Assembly: GCA_964511155.1 (NCBI GenBank)
Contig: CAZEEJ010000003.1
Location: 9,899 to 73,898 of the forward strand
Origin: JAAYDF01 sp964511155
GTDB taxonomy: Bacteria; Planctomycetota; Phycisphaerae; UBA1845; PWPN01
Direction of reading: 5' to 3'
Length of the DNA: 64,000 nt
In this document: positions 44,065-52,496 of the stretch, piece by piece
How the letters are laid out: each line of letters opens with the position of its first letter
How positions within the stretch are numbered: the first letter of the stretch is position 1
Notes under the pieces: generated by a model
Told to the model about the DNA's origin: nothing
Databases searched by the model: none
The model's input: only the letters and a program-made list of their open reading frames with translations
Translations under genes and position numbers: made by a program

Positions 44065-44766
44065 ATGTCCGACCTGCTTGTGTATCTGGGGGATCTGCAT
44101 CGGGTGATGGAGCCGGCCTGGGCGAGCACGACGCTGATCCTGGTCGCGGTAGTGTGCGGCACGGTCGTCGGACTGGAGCGTGAGGCCCGCAACAAGCCGG
44201 CCGGGTTGCGCACCGTGTCGTTGATCTGCGTGGGCAGTACGGTCTTCACGCTGGTGTCGATCCTGATCGCATCTGGGGTACCGGCGGACCGCGGCCGCAT
44301 TGCCGCCCAGGTAGTCACCGGTGTAGGGTTTCTCGGGGCAGGAGCGATCATCCGCGACCACGGCGCCATCCTCGGGCTGACCACGGCGGCCACCATCTGG
44401 GTCGTATCCGCCATCGGGGTGCTCATCGGGGCCGGATACGCGGCCGGCGGGCTGGCGCTCACGCTGATCGTGGTCGTGATGCTGACCGGCGAGCGTGTTT
44501 TCGATCGGCTGGTGCATGGCCCTTGCCGTTATGCCCGCTGCCGCGTGACCTATCGGCCGGAGAACGGCAAGACGCGGCTCCACCTGCGGCACGTGCTCGA
44601 CGAGTTCCAGATCCAATCGGCGGAGTGGTCCTCGTCGCCACAGGGCGATGCGGAGGTGGCGGACATTCGCTATTGCCATGTGCACCGCAACCATCGCGAC
44701 GTCCTGCACAAGCTGGCGAATCTGTCGGCAGTGGTGCACATCGACGCGGGCGAGACGAGCCCATGA
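44065..44766 (+). CDS. MgtC/SapB family membrane protein
   Basis: This 233-residue protein has 4-5 membrane segments and the MgtC signature: VVCGTVVGLEREARNKPAGL, RTVSLICVGSTVFTLVSIL, IAAQVVTGVGFLGAGAII and GLTTAATIWVVSAIGVLIGA. A cytoplasmic C-terminal domain of ~80 residues follows, as in larger MgtC proteins. The family affects magnesium adaptation and membrane potential. The ribosome site (AAGGA just before ATG 44065) is closer than ideal. Confidence 0.9.
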   Translation: MSDLLVYLGDLHRVMEPAWASTTLILVAVVCGTVVGLEREARNKPAGLRTVSLICVGSTVFTLVSILIASGVPADRGRIAAQVVTGVGFLGAGAIIRDHGAILGLTTAATIWVVSAIGVLIGAGYAAGGLALTLIVVVMLTGERVFDRLVHGPCRYARCRVTYRPENGKTRLHLRHVLDEFQIQSAEWSSSPQGDAEVADIRYCHVHRNHRDVLHKLANLSAVVHIDAGETSP

Positions 44767-44985
44767 GCCCGATGGGCGGCGGTCTGAAGCCGTGTGCGCA
44801 GCGCCGATCACCGGCGCGTGATCAGCGACCGACTTCGCGGATGGCAGACGACAGCGCGGCCGATGAAGGCGCGAACCGCGCGGGTTCGGGGTGTCGGGAA
44901 CTCGTCGCGACGGGGCGACTCGGGGCGGTTTGAATCATGTAACGCCGCCAACTTGCCGATGATTGTCGTTGTTGGAAAAAAAGTG

Positions 44986-45014
44986 TTGACTATGCGGAAA
45001 CAGTTCGCTACCTT
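44986..45014 (+). promoter_or_regulatory. Sigma-70 type promoter of the lysine-rich peptide gene
   Basis: TTGACT (44986-44991) and TACCTT (45009-45014) lie 17 bases apart, in a locally AT-rich stretch, about 70 bases before the start codon. The rest of 44767-45081 shows nothing else. Confidence 0.6.
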
Positions 45015-45081
45015 CTAAGATGTTATGGAAGATCCCGTACGCGTCACACGGGATTGTGGGCTCTTTATAGGAGAAAGTGCC

Positions 45082-45156
45082 ATGGCTAAGAAGAAGGCCA
45101 AGAAGAAGGCCGCCAAGAAGGTCGCCAAGAAGAAGGCCAGCCGCAAGAAGAAGTAA
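45082..45156 (+). CDS. 24-residue lysine/alanine-rich basic peptide (histone H1 tail-like)
   Basis: The peptide consists almost only of Lys and Ala with one Val, one Ser and one Arg: it begins MAKKKAKKKAAKKVAKK and ends SRKKK, 15 lysines in 24 residues. GGAG stands 8 bases before ATG 45082. A promoter 70 bases upstream and a strong terminator 32 bases downstream bracket it as a single-gene transcript. Composition resembles the tails of histone H1-like DNA-binding proteins, so nucleic acid binding is inferred, not shown. Too short for normal gene callers. Confidence 0.7.
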   Translation: MAKKKAKKKAAKKVAKKKASRKKK

Positions 45157-45187
45157 CGCGGCCAGCTCGAAACTTGACCTGTCAGTG

Positions 45188-45230
45188 ACCGCAGGCGTTC
45201 TGGGAAACCAGGACGCCTGCGGTGTTTTTG
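45188..45230 (+). terminator. Rho-independent terminator
   Basis: A 16-base stem (ACCGCAGGCGTTCTGG with CCAGGACGCCTGCGGT, one G-U pair) closes a GAAA tetraloop and is followed by GTTTTTG. It ends the lysine-peptide transcript. After it, to 45451, only a GCCGCTTGCGG-type palindrome pair (45316-45376) is seen. Confidence 0.92.
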
Positions 45231-45451
45231 TCGAAGGGGATGAAGGAAGGCGGGGAAACCGTGAGACATCCGGCAACGCGGCAGTTGGCGAATCAGCGAG
45301 CTTGGTTCTGCTCCCGGCTTGCCGCTTCGCGGGACCTGAGCGATGTACGCGACCGTGCGAAGCCGCAAGCGGCAGAGATTGGGCGACGCGACTGAGACGA
45401 GAATCCGTCTGGCGGCTTCATCGGCGGCCGAGGTTCGCGTGCAGGCTTGAT

Positions 45452-46663
45452 TCAGTCCGCGCGGGCTCGGGCCTTCCCCGACCGCCGGAACTTCTTGCGT
45501 ACCGCCGCCGGCACTTGGGCGATGTTCAGCACGTAGTGCGTGACGGGGATGCCCAGCAGCATGCCCCATGCGCCGAAGAGCTTCTCGCCCACCAGCAGGA
45601 TGATCAGCACCATCACGGGATTCAGGTGGAAGCGGGCGGCGTAGATGCGGGGGTTGAACACGTAGGCTTCGAGCAGGTGAACGATGACGATCATGCCGAG
45701 CGTCAACAGGGCGTGGTTGAGGCCGAAGTCGTTGAAGGAGATGAGGATGATCGGCACGGAGGAGATGAACACGCCAAGGACGGGGATGAGCCCCAGCAGG
45801 AACACGATGGTGGTCAGCAGGACGAGGGGCTGGATGCCGAGCACGAACAGGCCGATGCAGGTAATCGAGGCGTTGAGCAGAGCGACGGCCATTTGGCACT
45901 GAAAGGCCGTCCCCACCGCGGCGGAGAACTCGACCACGCTGGCGGTCGCCTCGTGGAAGAATCGGCCGACGGGGCTCTGGCGCCAGGTGAGCAGTTCGCG
46001 GGTGATGCGGTCGTAGTCCAACACGATGAGGAAGGAGAGGAGAATAGCCAGGAGGAAGTCGAGGGTGCTCTCGACGCTCCCGATGATCAGGCGGCGGAAC
46101 ACGTCGGCCAGCAGATCCGGGGATTCCGCGGCCGCCTCGCCCCCGATGCCCGGCAGGAACCCAAGGAGCAAGCGCTGGAGCTTCTCGGCCAGCACCCGGG
46201 TGTCGATTTCATCGGCCACCGGCGCGCCGGGTTCGACTGTGTCGGCGGGAGCGGTAGCGGGTACGGCAGCCGACGGCCTCTTGGCGATGACGTACCGGGC
46301 GAGGGCCTGCTCCATGTTGTAGCGCGGAGCGGCCTTCTGGACCTCCTCGGCCAGATTGTGAAACAGCACCGGCACGCGCTTGGAGAACTTGAAGCCTTCG
46401 TCCACCAAACGCGGCAGACCGGTCGTGATCAGCAGGGTCAGCAGCCCCACCACCAGCAGATAGGGCAGGGATACCGCGGCCCAGTAGGGTATCCGAACGG
46501 TGTCGGCCGCAAACCGGGCCACCTTGCGCATCAAAAAACCGAAAATGAACGTCAAAAACACCAGGGCGAAGAAGTCCCGCAACAGGAGGAGGATCATGAA
46601 GAACACGATCCACATGACCACCCGCCGGTTGAGGTTGTAGAAGCGTTGCAGGTCGAGTTCCAC
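45452..46663 (-). CDS. AI-2E family transporter (PerM-like permease)
   Basis: This 403-residue inner-membrane protein has an N-terminal pair of membrane helices (VVMWIVFFMILLLLRDFFAL), a large soluble loop (~100-215), and the C-terminal membrane block with DFLLAILLSFLIVLDYDRIT, GLIPVLGVFISSVPIILISF and KLFGAWGMLLGIPVTHYVL, typical of AI-2E/UPF0118 proteins. Substrates vary across the family. I chose GTG 46663 because GGAGG lies 8 bases upstream; the longer frame from an upstream ATG runs into repeat DNA. Confidence 0.88.
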   Translation of the reverse strand: MELDLQRFYNLNRRVVMWIVFFMILLLLRDFFALVFLTFIFGFLMRKVARFAADTVRIPYWAAVSLPYLLVVGLLTLLITTGLPRLVDEGFKFSKRVPVLFHNLAEEVQKAAPRYNMEQALARYVIAKRPSAAVPATAPADTVEPGAPVADEIDTRVLAEKLQRLLLGFLPGIGGEAAAESPDLLADVFRRLIIGSVESTLDFLLAILLSFLIVLDYDRITRELLTWRQSPVGRFFHEATASVVEFSAAVGTAFQCQMAVALLNASITCIGLFVLGIQPLVLLTTIVFLLGLIPVLGVFISSVPIILISFNDFGLNHALLTLGMIVIVHLLEAYVFNPRIYAARFHLNPVMVLIILLVGEKLFGAWGMLLGIPVTHYVLNIAQVPAAVRKKFRRSGKARARAD

Positions 46664-46737
46664 TGACCGAACCTCCGTTTCGAGGCCGGACCATGATACC
46701 CGAACCGTGGCACCCGCCACAGGCGGCTTGACCGTGG

Positions 46738-46922
46738 GCGGGTGGCCCATCCATCGCAACGCGATGGGTGGGCTCACGATGATGCGGAGGGTGGCATGGG
46801 CCTGTACTCAGGCCCGTGGCCTGTTCCGGTGCAACCACGGGTCGGAGTGCCGACCCATGCCACCCATCACGCGTTCGATCATCGCCAACCCACCCTTGCT
46901 GCGCAAAGGATGGGCCACCCGC
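46738..46922. repeat. Dispersed repeat c, copy 1
   Basis: Perfect 15-base inverted ends GCGGGTGGCCCATCC / GGATGGGCCACCCGC flank internal palindromes CATCGCAACGCGATG, GGCCTGTACTCAGGCC and TTGCTGCGCAAA. Other copies lie at 54568-54741 and 56669-56805. It lies between two divergent genes. Confidence 0.9.
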
Positions 46923-46949
46923 TGCTTGACAGTGCCGGTGGGGCGGCCG

Positions 46950-47960
46950 ATGCTGGCCGGCATGGAGCCATCCAGGGACTCATCGACCGTGGATCTGGCC
47001 GTGCGCATCGGCCGCCTGACGCTGCAGAACCCGGTGGTCACGCTCTCAGGGACCTGCGGGTATGGGGACGAGTATGCGCCGTTCATGGATCTGAGCCTGC
47101 TGGGAGCGTTCACGACCAAGAGCGTGACCCTGGAGCCGCGGCGGGGTAACGCGCCGCCGCGGGTGGTTGAGACGGCCGGGGGGATGCTGAACGCGATCGG
47201 GCTGGCGAACGTCGGGCTGAAACGGTTCATCAACGAGAAGCTGCCGGTGCTGGCGGGTCTGGGTGTGCCGGCGATCGTCAACGTGGCCGGTCATACCATC
47301 GAGGAGTACGTGAAGGTCTGCCGAGCGCTCGACGGGGAGCCGGCGGTGGCGGGTATCGAGCTGAACGTGAGTTGCCCGAACGTGGCCGACGGGTTGGTCT
47401 TCGGCACGGACGCGGCGGCCCTGGGGGAATTGGTGCGGGCGGTGCGAGCGGAAGTGCGGCGGGCGGTGCTCATTGTGAAGCTCTCGCCCAACGTGACGGA
47501 CATCACCCACACGGCGGCGGCGGCCGTCGAGGCGGGGGCCGAGGGCCTGTCGATGATCAACACGTTCGTGGGCATGGCGATCGACGTGGAGCGTCGTCGG
47601 CCGGTACTGAGTAACACGACGGGCGGGTTGAGCGGACCGGCCATCAAGCCGCTGGCCCTGCACATGGTGCACCGCGTGTACCGGCAGGTGGCCGGGCCGG
47701 CGGGCATCCCGATCATCGGCATGGGCGGGGTCACGACGTGGCGCGACGCCGTCGAGTTCATCCTCGCCGGGGCAACCGCGGTGGGCATCGGCACCGCGCT
47801 GTTCATTGATCCAACGACCCCGGTCAAGGTCCTGCAGGGACTGCGCGATTATCTCGCCGCCCAGGGCGTGGCCGCGGTGACGGATCTGGTGGGAAGGATG
47901 GAGAGCGGGAGCGGGTCCGGAGGCGGTGTCAAGGGGTGCCGGGACGATTCCCAGGGATAA
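46950..47960 (+). CDS. pyrD: Dihydroorotate dehydrogenase (class 1, PyrD)
   Basis: This ~336-residue FMN enzyme of pyrimidine synthesis has LQNPVVTLSGTCGYG, FTTKSVTLEPRRGN, GGMLNAIGLANVG, the catalytic-cysteine segment IELNVSCPNVADGLVFG, IVKLSPNVTDI and GMGGVTTWRDAVEFILAGAT. A catalytic Cys rather than Ser marks class 1; an electron-transfer PyrK partner would be expected for class 1B but is not in the window. ATGs at 46950 and 46962 are both possible. The last ~20 residues are glycine- and serine-rich and not conserved. Confidence 0.92.
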   Translation: MLAGMEPSRDSSTVDLAVRIGRLTLQNPVVTLSGTCGYGDEYAPFMDLSLLGAFTTKSVTLEPRRGNAPPRVVETAGGMLNAIGLANVGLKRFINEKLPVLAGLGVPAIVNVAGHTIEEYVKVCRALDGEPAVAGIELNVSCPNVADGLVFGTDAAALGELVRAVRAEVRRAVLIVKLSPNVTDITHTAAAAVEAGAEGLSMINTFVGMAIDVERRRPVLSNTTGGLSGPAIKPLALHMVHRVYRQVAGPAGIPIIGMGGVTTWRDAVEFILAGATAVGIGTALFIDPTTPVKVLQGLRDYLAAQGVAAVTDLVGRMESGSGSGGGVKGCRDDSQG

Positions 47961-47967
47961 CAGGAGT

Positions 47968-48044
47968 AAGCCCAGGGATAACAGGCCCTCGAGCGATCGC
48001 CGGCGACTCCGAGCAGCGCTGGCGGGCCTGTTATCCCTGGGCTT
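47968..48044. repeat. Perfect 21-base inverted repeat
   Basis: AAGCCCAGGGATAACAGGCCC (47968-47988) pairs with its exact complement (48024-48044) across 35 bases. A third, direct partial copy (CCCAGGGATAACAGG) lies at 47950-47964 and covers the pyrD stop region. It may act as a bidirectional stop or be a mobile palindrome. Confidence 0.9.
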
Positions 48045-48075
48045 GGTGCGGAGAGATTGATCTGGAGGACGAATC

Positions 48076-49158
48076 ATGGACAAGGTACGAGTGGGCATCC
48101 TGGGCACGGGCTTCGTGGGCGACATCCATGCGGCGGCCTTCAAGATGGTGCCGGACGCGGAGGTGGTGGCGGTGGCCTCGCCTTCGCCGGGCAAGGCCAA
48201 GGCCTTTGCCGAGGAGCGCGGCATCCCCCACGCCTTCCAGGACTACCGCGAACTGCTGGCCATGCGGCAAATCGACATGGTCACGCTCTGCCTGCCGAAC
48301 CACCTGCACGCCCGGGCCTGCATCGACGCGGCCGCGGCGGGCAAGCACGTGGTCTGCGAGAAGCCGCTGTGCCGCTCACTCAACGAGGCGGACCAGATGA
48401 TTGCCGCCTGCCGCGAGGCGGGCGTGCTGCTGATGTATGCCGAGGAGTTGTGCTTTGCCCCCAAGTACGTGCGCGCCAAGCGGCTGGTGGATGAAGGGGC
48501 CCTGGGACGAGTTTTCCTCATCAAGCAGAGCGAGGAGCATTTCGGCCCGCACAGCGACTGGTTCTGGGACGTGAACAAGTCGGGCGGCGGCGTGCTGCTG
48601 GACATGGGCTGCCATTCGATCGAGTACGCCCGATGGGTGTTCGGCAAGCCGGCGGTCACGAACGTCTACGCCAACATGGGCGTCCGCGTGCACACCGAAC
48701 GCACGCGCGGCGAGGACCACAGCCTGTGCATCGTCGAATACGAGGGCAACCGGGTCGCCCTGGCGGAGAACAGTTGGGCCAAACAGGGCGGCGTCGACGA
48801 CCAGTGCGAGATCTACGGCTCGGGCGGGTTCACCCGGGCAGACCTGCTCCGCGGCAGCTCACTGCTGACCTACAGCGAGCCGGGCTACGGCTACGCGGTG
48901 GAGAAGGCGGCCTCGACCCGCGGGTACACGTTCACCATGTACGAGGAGATCTGGAACTACGGGTTCCCGCAGGAGATGGCCCACTTCGTACGCTGCGTGC
49001 AGGGGCGGGAGCAGCCGATCGAGACCGGCGAGGACGGCCGCGAGGTGCTCAAGATCATCCTGGCGGCCTACGCATCCGCGGGGGCCGGCCGACGCATCGA
49101 CTGGCCCTACGAGCCGCCGCCGGTGGATAAGCCCATCGACCTGTGGCTGGGGAAGTGA
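48076..49158 (+). CDS. Gfo/Idh/MocA family oxidoreductase
   Basis: This 360-residue protein has the NAD(P)-binding Rossmann domain (VRVGILGTGFVGDIHAAAFK), the family marker GKHVVCEKPLCRSLNEAD and a C-terminal dimer/substrate domain including GGGVLLDMGCHSIEYARWVF. Members oxidise or reduce sugars, inositols and related alcohols. The start at ATG 48076 has GGAGG 8 bases upstream. The large copy number of this family in planctomycetes makes the substrate unpredictable. Confidence 0.9.
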   Translation: MDKVRVGILGTGFVGDIHAAAFKMVPDAEVVAVASPSPGKAKAFAEERGIPHAFQDYRELLAMRQIDMVTLCLPNHLHARACIDAAAAGKHVVCEKPLCRSLNEADQMIAACREAGVLLMYAEELCFAPKYVRAKRLVDEGALGRVFLIKQSEEHFGPHSDWFWDVNKSGGGVLLDMGCHSIEYARWVFGKPAVTNVYANMGVRVHTERTRGEDHSLCIVEYEGNRVALAENSWAKQGGVDDQCEIYGSGGFTRADLLRGSSLLTYSEPGYGYAVEKAASTRGYTFTMYEEIWNYGFPQEMAHFVRCVQGREQPIETGEDGREVLKIILAAYASAGAGRRIDWPYEPPPVDKPIDLWLGK

Positions 49159-49226
49159 GGGAGTGAGCAAGTGAGCAAGTGAGCAAGTGAGCAAGTGAGC
49201 AAGTGAGCGAGTGAGTTGGTGAGCAG
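49157..49226. repeat. Tandem 8-base repeat GTGAGCAA
   Basis: About seven copies of GTGAGCAA/GTGAGCGA begin at the stop codon region of the oxidoreductase gene. A related repeat (GTTAGCGA) lies at 60374-60500. It is followed by a pair of GCCGCTTGCGG-type palindromes (49240-49305). Confidence 0.9.
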
Positions 49227-49351
49227 GATACGTTCGGGGTGCGGCTTGCCGCTTCGCGGTACGTGAGCGGGGCAGCCGGCCGGTGCGAAGCCGCAAGCGG
49301 CACGTGACCTTTAGCCTTGAGCCTTGAGCCTTCTCCCTTCAGCTTTCCCCC

Positions 49352-50482
49352 TCACACGATCTCCAATTCATCCCGGTCCGGCAGCGGGGGGAACGGGGCG
49401 GTCGGCAGGCTCTGGTACCAATAGGCGACGGAAGCGATGTCGTCCTGGAGCGGCAGGTAGCGTCCGTCGGCACGCCAACCGATGCCCTGGATGGTGACGG
49501 CCAAGTCCTTCTCGAAGCGGATCGGATCGACAATGTGCCAGCGGTACAGTCCGAAGCGCTGCTGCGACTGGTAGACGCCGTCCGGGCGGATCACCTGGGG
49601 CATGCCGGCGTACGGCGTGGTGAACTCCTGGTACTGGCGGGTCACCTTGTTCTCGAAATTGTACGAGCCGCAGAAGTAGTCCTCCGTGCCCGTGCCGCAG
49701 ATCGTCGGGAAGTGCTTGCCGCCGTGCTCCGCGACCGCTTCGTGCGTGGCCACGCCGTGGGGGATGTCGCCGTCGAGGTAGAACTTCATCTCGCCCTCGC
49801 CCCACCAGCCGGCGTTGTGTACGCCCCAGGCCATGTACGTGCCGACGTAATGCCCCTGGCCCCGGATGCCGTCCAAGACCGTGTAGACCTGCTTGTACGG
49901 CAGCGGGTTCACCCGCCGGAACTGGGCGTGGAAGCAGGCCGCCTGCTCGGGCACCTCGGTGAGGCAGTAGTTGATCTGGTAGAAGATGACCATCTCCTGG
50001 TCGGCCATGTTGGTCAGGGTGATGTGGCACCGTTTGCGGAAGGGCATCTCCCAGTAGCAGTTGAAGGCGCTGCCGGGGTTGACGCAGACCGCCAGGGAGC
50101 TGACCTGGGCGTACTGGCCCCATCCACAGGCGAAGAAGTCGCCGATCGGACACTCCACGGAAGGGTTGGGCTGATCGTCCCAGTAGATGCGCAAGATGCT
50201 GTGCCGCCAACGGCCGGTGGGCGTCATCCAGATCTGTTGGATGGCCCCGGGGCCTTCGACGTCGCCCAGCGTCCGGCATTCGCCCGGCTGGATCAGGATG
50301 GCCGGCGCGATCTTCCACCCGCGACCGAGATCCCGCCCCCCCTTGGCCCCGAGCCCCTCGGTGGCCATGCCGCCCTTGCCCTTTTCGCCCGTGGGATTCT
50401 CGGCACTCAGCGAGCGGGTCTGCGCATTCGACAGCCAGGAAAGATTGCCCATGTGCGTGCCGAGTCCATTGAAGTTAATCAT
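49352..50482 (-). CDS. GH172 (DUF2961) protein without signal peptide
   Basis: This 376-residue protein is the third GH172 in the window. It has MGNLSWLSNAQTRSLSAENP, VEGPGAIQQIWMTPTG, VECPIGDFFACGWGQYAQV, GWWGEGEMKFYLDGD and CGTGTEDYFCGSYNFENKV. No signal peptide is visible, so it probably acts in the cytoplasm on imported oligosaccharides. I chose ATG 50482 because GAAGGG lies 10 bases upstream and the family usually starts there; ATG 50488 is too close. Confidence 0.9.
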   Translation of the reverse strand: MINFNGLGTHMGNLSWLSNAQTRSLSAENPTGEKGKGGMATEGLGAKGGRDLGRGWKIAPAILIQPGECRTLGDVEGPGAIQQIWMTPTGRWRHSILRIYWDDQPNPSVECPIGDFFACGWGQYAQVSSLAVCVNPGSAFNCYWEMPFRKRCHITLTNMADQEMVIFYQINYCLTEVPEQAACFHAQFRRVNPLPYKQVYTVLDGIRGQGHYVGTYMAWGVHNAGWWGEGEMKFYLDGDIPHGVATHEAVAEHGGKHFPTICGTGTEDYFCGSYNFENKVTRQYQEFTTPYAGMPQVIRPDGVYQSQQRFGLYRWHIVDPIRFEKDLAVTIQGIGWRADGRYLPLQDDIASVAYWYQSLPTAPFPPLPDRDELEIV

Positions 50483-50651
50483 AAACATTGCCCTTCGCAG
50501 CGTCCTTCGCAGATCCGTGAGAGACAAGGGGTGCGATTCTATGCCGCGCCGGGATCAGGGGCACGTTGGCTTCGCGAAGAGGCAAGCCCGGTCCAGCGTT
50601 TTGATCGCGAAGCCTGCCCCGTTCTCAACGATCGGGTCGCAGTTCTGCATC

Positions 50652-50728
50652 CCGATCCCCGATTCCCGATCCCTGATGCCCGATCCCCGATTCTCAATTC
50701 CCAATTCTCAATTCCTCATTCTTCTCTC
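50652..50728. repeat. Simple repeat, CCCGATCCCCGATTCTCAATTC type
   Basis: Degenerate 8-10 base words (CCCGATCC, CTCAATTC) are tandemly arranged between the GH172 and serA genes. It spills into the serA stop codon. Confidence 0.85.
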
Positions 50729-52328
50729 ATCCGTTGATCGGCGGCAGGGTCACCGGCAAGACCTTGATGATCTGCGGCTTGCTGGCCTGCAGGGTCTGCA
50801 TGGCCGCCGCCGGGATCGGCGCATCCAGCTTCAGCACCATCAGGGCGGTGTTCTTCTGGCGCGAGAGCATCATGTCCGCGATGTTGATGTTGTGGTCGCC
50901 GAAGATGGTGCCCACCAGCCCGATGACGCCCGGCTGGTCGTTGTTGATGATGAGCAGCATCTCGCCTTCCGGCACGAGGTTCATCTGGTAGTTGTCGATG
51001 GCCATGATCCGCGGCCGACCGTCCAGGAAGACCTCGCCGACGATGTCATAGGCCCCCTCGCGGGTCTTGACCTGCACGGTGACGCTGTCGGTGATGGCAC
51101 TGGCGGCCAGGTCGGCGGTGTGTTCGAGCTTGATCCCGCGTTCCTTGGCGAAGTCGCCGATGTTGATCAGCGTGAGCCGGGTGGTGAAGTGCGGACTGAG
51201 CATGTCCACCAGGATCTGCTTGGCCAGCGTGCCCAGGAGGGGTTCGAGCGATTCGCCGTGCGTGGTCACGCTCACCGTCTCGACGACGCCGGTGCCCAGG
51301 TGCGACAGGATGATGCCCATCCGCCGGGCCAGGTCGAGATAGCCCTTGTCCCGTTCGCTGAGCTGCGTGGGCAGCCCGGTCACGTTCACCGCCCAGCGGA
51401 TCTCGCCGCGCAGCAGGTAGTTGAGCAGAATGTCCACCGCATCGAGGGTGACGGCCAACTGGGCCTCCTCGGTGGACGCTCCCAGGTGCGGAGTGAGGAC
51501 GGTGTTCGGCGCGGCCAGCAGCGGGTTGTCCGGCGCGGGCGGCTCCGTCGAATAGACGTCGATGGCCGCCCCGGCCACTTTGCCGCGATGCAGGGCCTCG
51601 GCCAGGTCGGCCTCGCAGATCACCCCGCCGCGTGAGCTGTTGATGATCCGCACGCCGTCCTTCATCTTCGCGATCGACTCGCGGTTGATCATCTCCCGCG
51701 TCTCGTCGCTGAGCTTGGTGTGCAGCGTGAGGTAGTCCGCCTGGGCGAAGACCTTTTCCCGCGAATCGAGCAGGGCCACCTTGCCGTCCAGGGCGCTTTG
51801 CCCCGAGTAGAACGGATCGTAGGCGATGACCTTCATCTCCAGGGCCAAGGCCCGCTGGGCGACCGCCCGGCCGACGCGCCCCAGCCCGATGACCCCCAGT
51901 GTTTTGCCGGCCAATTGCGTGCCCACGAGGGTCTTGCGGTTCCACTGCTTTTCCCGCACGTGGGCGTCCGCCCGGGGGGTGTGCCGGGAAAGCGCCAGCA
52001 TGAGGGCCATGGTCTGCTCGGCGGTGCTGATGGTGTTGGCGTCGGGCGTGTTCATGACCAGGATGCCCGCCTTGGTGGCCGCCTGGAGGTCGATGTTGTC
52101 CACCCCGACGCCCGCCCGGGCGATCACCCGCAGCCGGCCGGGGTTCGCCAGCACCTTGGCCGTCACCTTGACCCCGGAGCGAACGATCATGCCGTCGTAC
52201 TCGCCCGCCACCGCCGCCAGCTCATCTTCCTTCAGGCCGGTCTTCACGTCGGCCTCGATGCCCGGCGCCTCGGTGATCCGCCTGAGTCCCTCTTCCGCCA
52301 ACGGGTCTGCCACCAGGATCTTGATCAT
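50727..52328 (-). CDS. serA: D-3-phosphoglycerate dehydrogenase
   Basis: This 533-residue enzyme starts serine synthesis by oxidising 3-phosphoglycerate. The substrate domain, the NAD domain (KTLGVIGLGRVGRAVAQRAL) with INSSRGGVICEADLAEAL (catalytic Arg) and VLTPHLGASTEEAQ (His), an intervening regulatory domain (~320-450) and a C-terminal ACT domain (LLIINNDQPGVIGLVGTIFG) are all present, as in type I long PGDHs. The start is ATG 52328 with GAGG about 11 bases upstream. TACAAT at 52413-52408 is a possible -10 box, without a clear -35. Confidence 0.94.
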   Translation of the reverse strand: MIKILVADPLAEEGLRRITEAPGIEADVKTGLKEDELAAVAGEYDGMIVRSGVKVTAKVLANPGRLRVIARAGVGVDNIDLQAATKAGILVMNTPDANTISTAEQTMALMLALSRHTPRADAHVREKQWNRKTLVGTQLAGKTLGVIGLGRVGRAVAQRALALEMKVIAYDPFYSGQSALDGKVALLDSREKVFAQADYLTLHTKLSDETREMINRESIAKMKDGVRIINSSRGGVICEADLAEALHRGKVAGAAIDVYSTEPPAPDNPLLAAPNTVLTPHLGASTEEAQLAVTLDAVDILLNYLLRGEIRWAVNVTGLPTQLSERDKGYLDLARRMGIILSHLGTGVVETVSVTTHGESLEPLLGTLAKQILVDMLSPHFTTRLTLINIGDFAKERGIKLEHTADLAASAITDSVTVQVKTREGAYDIVGEVFLDGRPRIMAIDNYQMNLVPEGEMLLIINNDQPGVIGLVGTIFGDHNINIADMMLSRQKNTALMVLKLDAPIPAAAMQTLQASKPQIIKVLPVTLPPING

Positions 52329-52496
52329 GGGTCTCGTCACCTCGTCTCGTGTTCGTGTTGTCCGTCCAGGGATCCCTCCCGCGGACGCCTCAGCGTCCGG
52401 GGACGGCATTGTACCCGAATCACGGCGCGGTGCACGCCGCCCGCCGCTTGCGGTTTCGCAGGAAGACGGCGGTTCCCGGAGATCGAGCGCTGCCGC

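Noticed and set aside
47950..48044. Similarity of AGGGATAACAGG to the I-SceI homing site
   Set aside because: Only about 12 of 18 bases match and no homing endonuclease gene is present; chance resemblance inside an inverted repeat.
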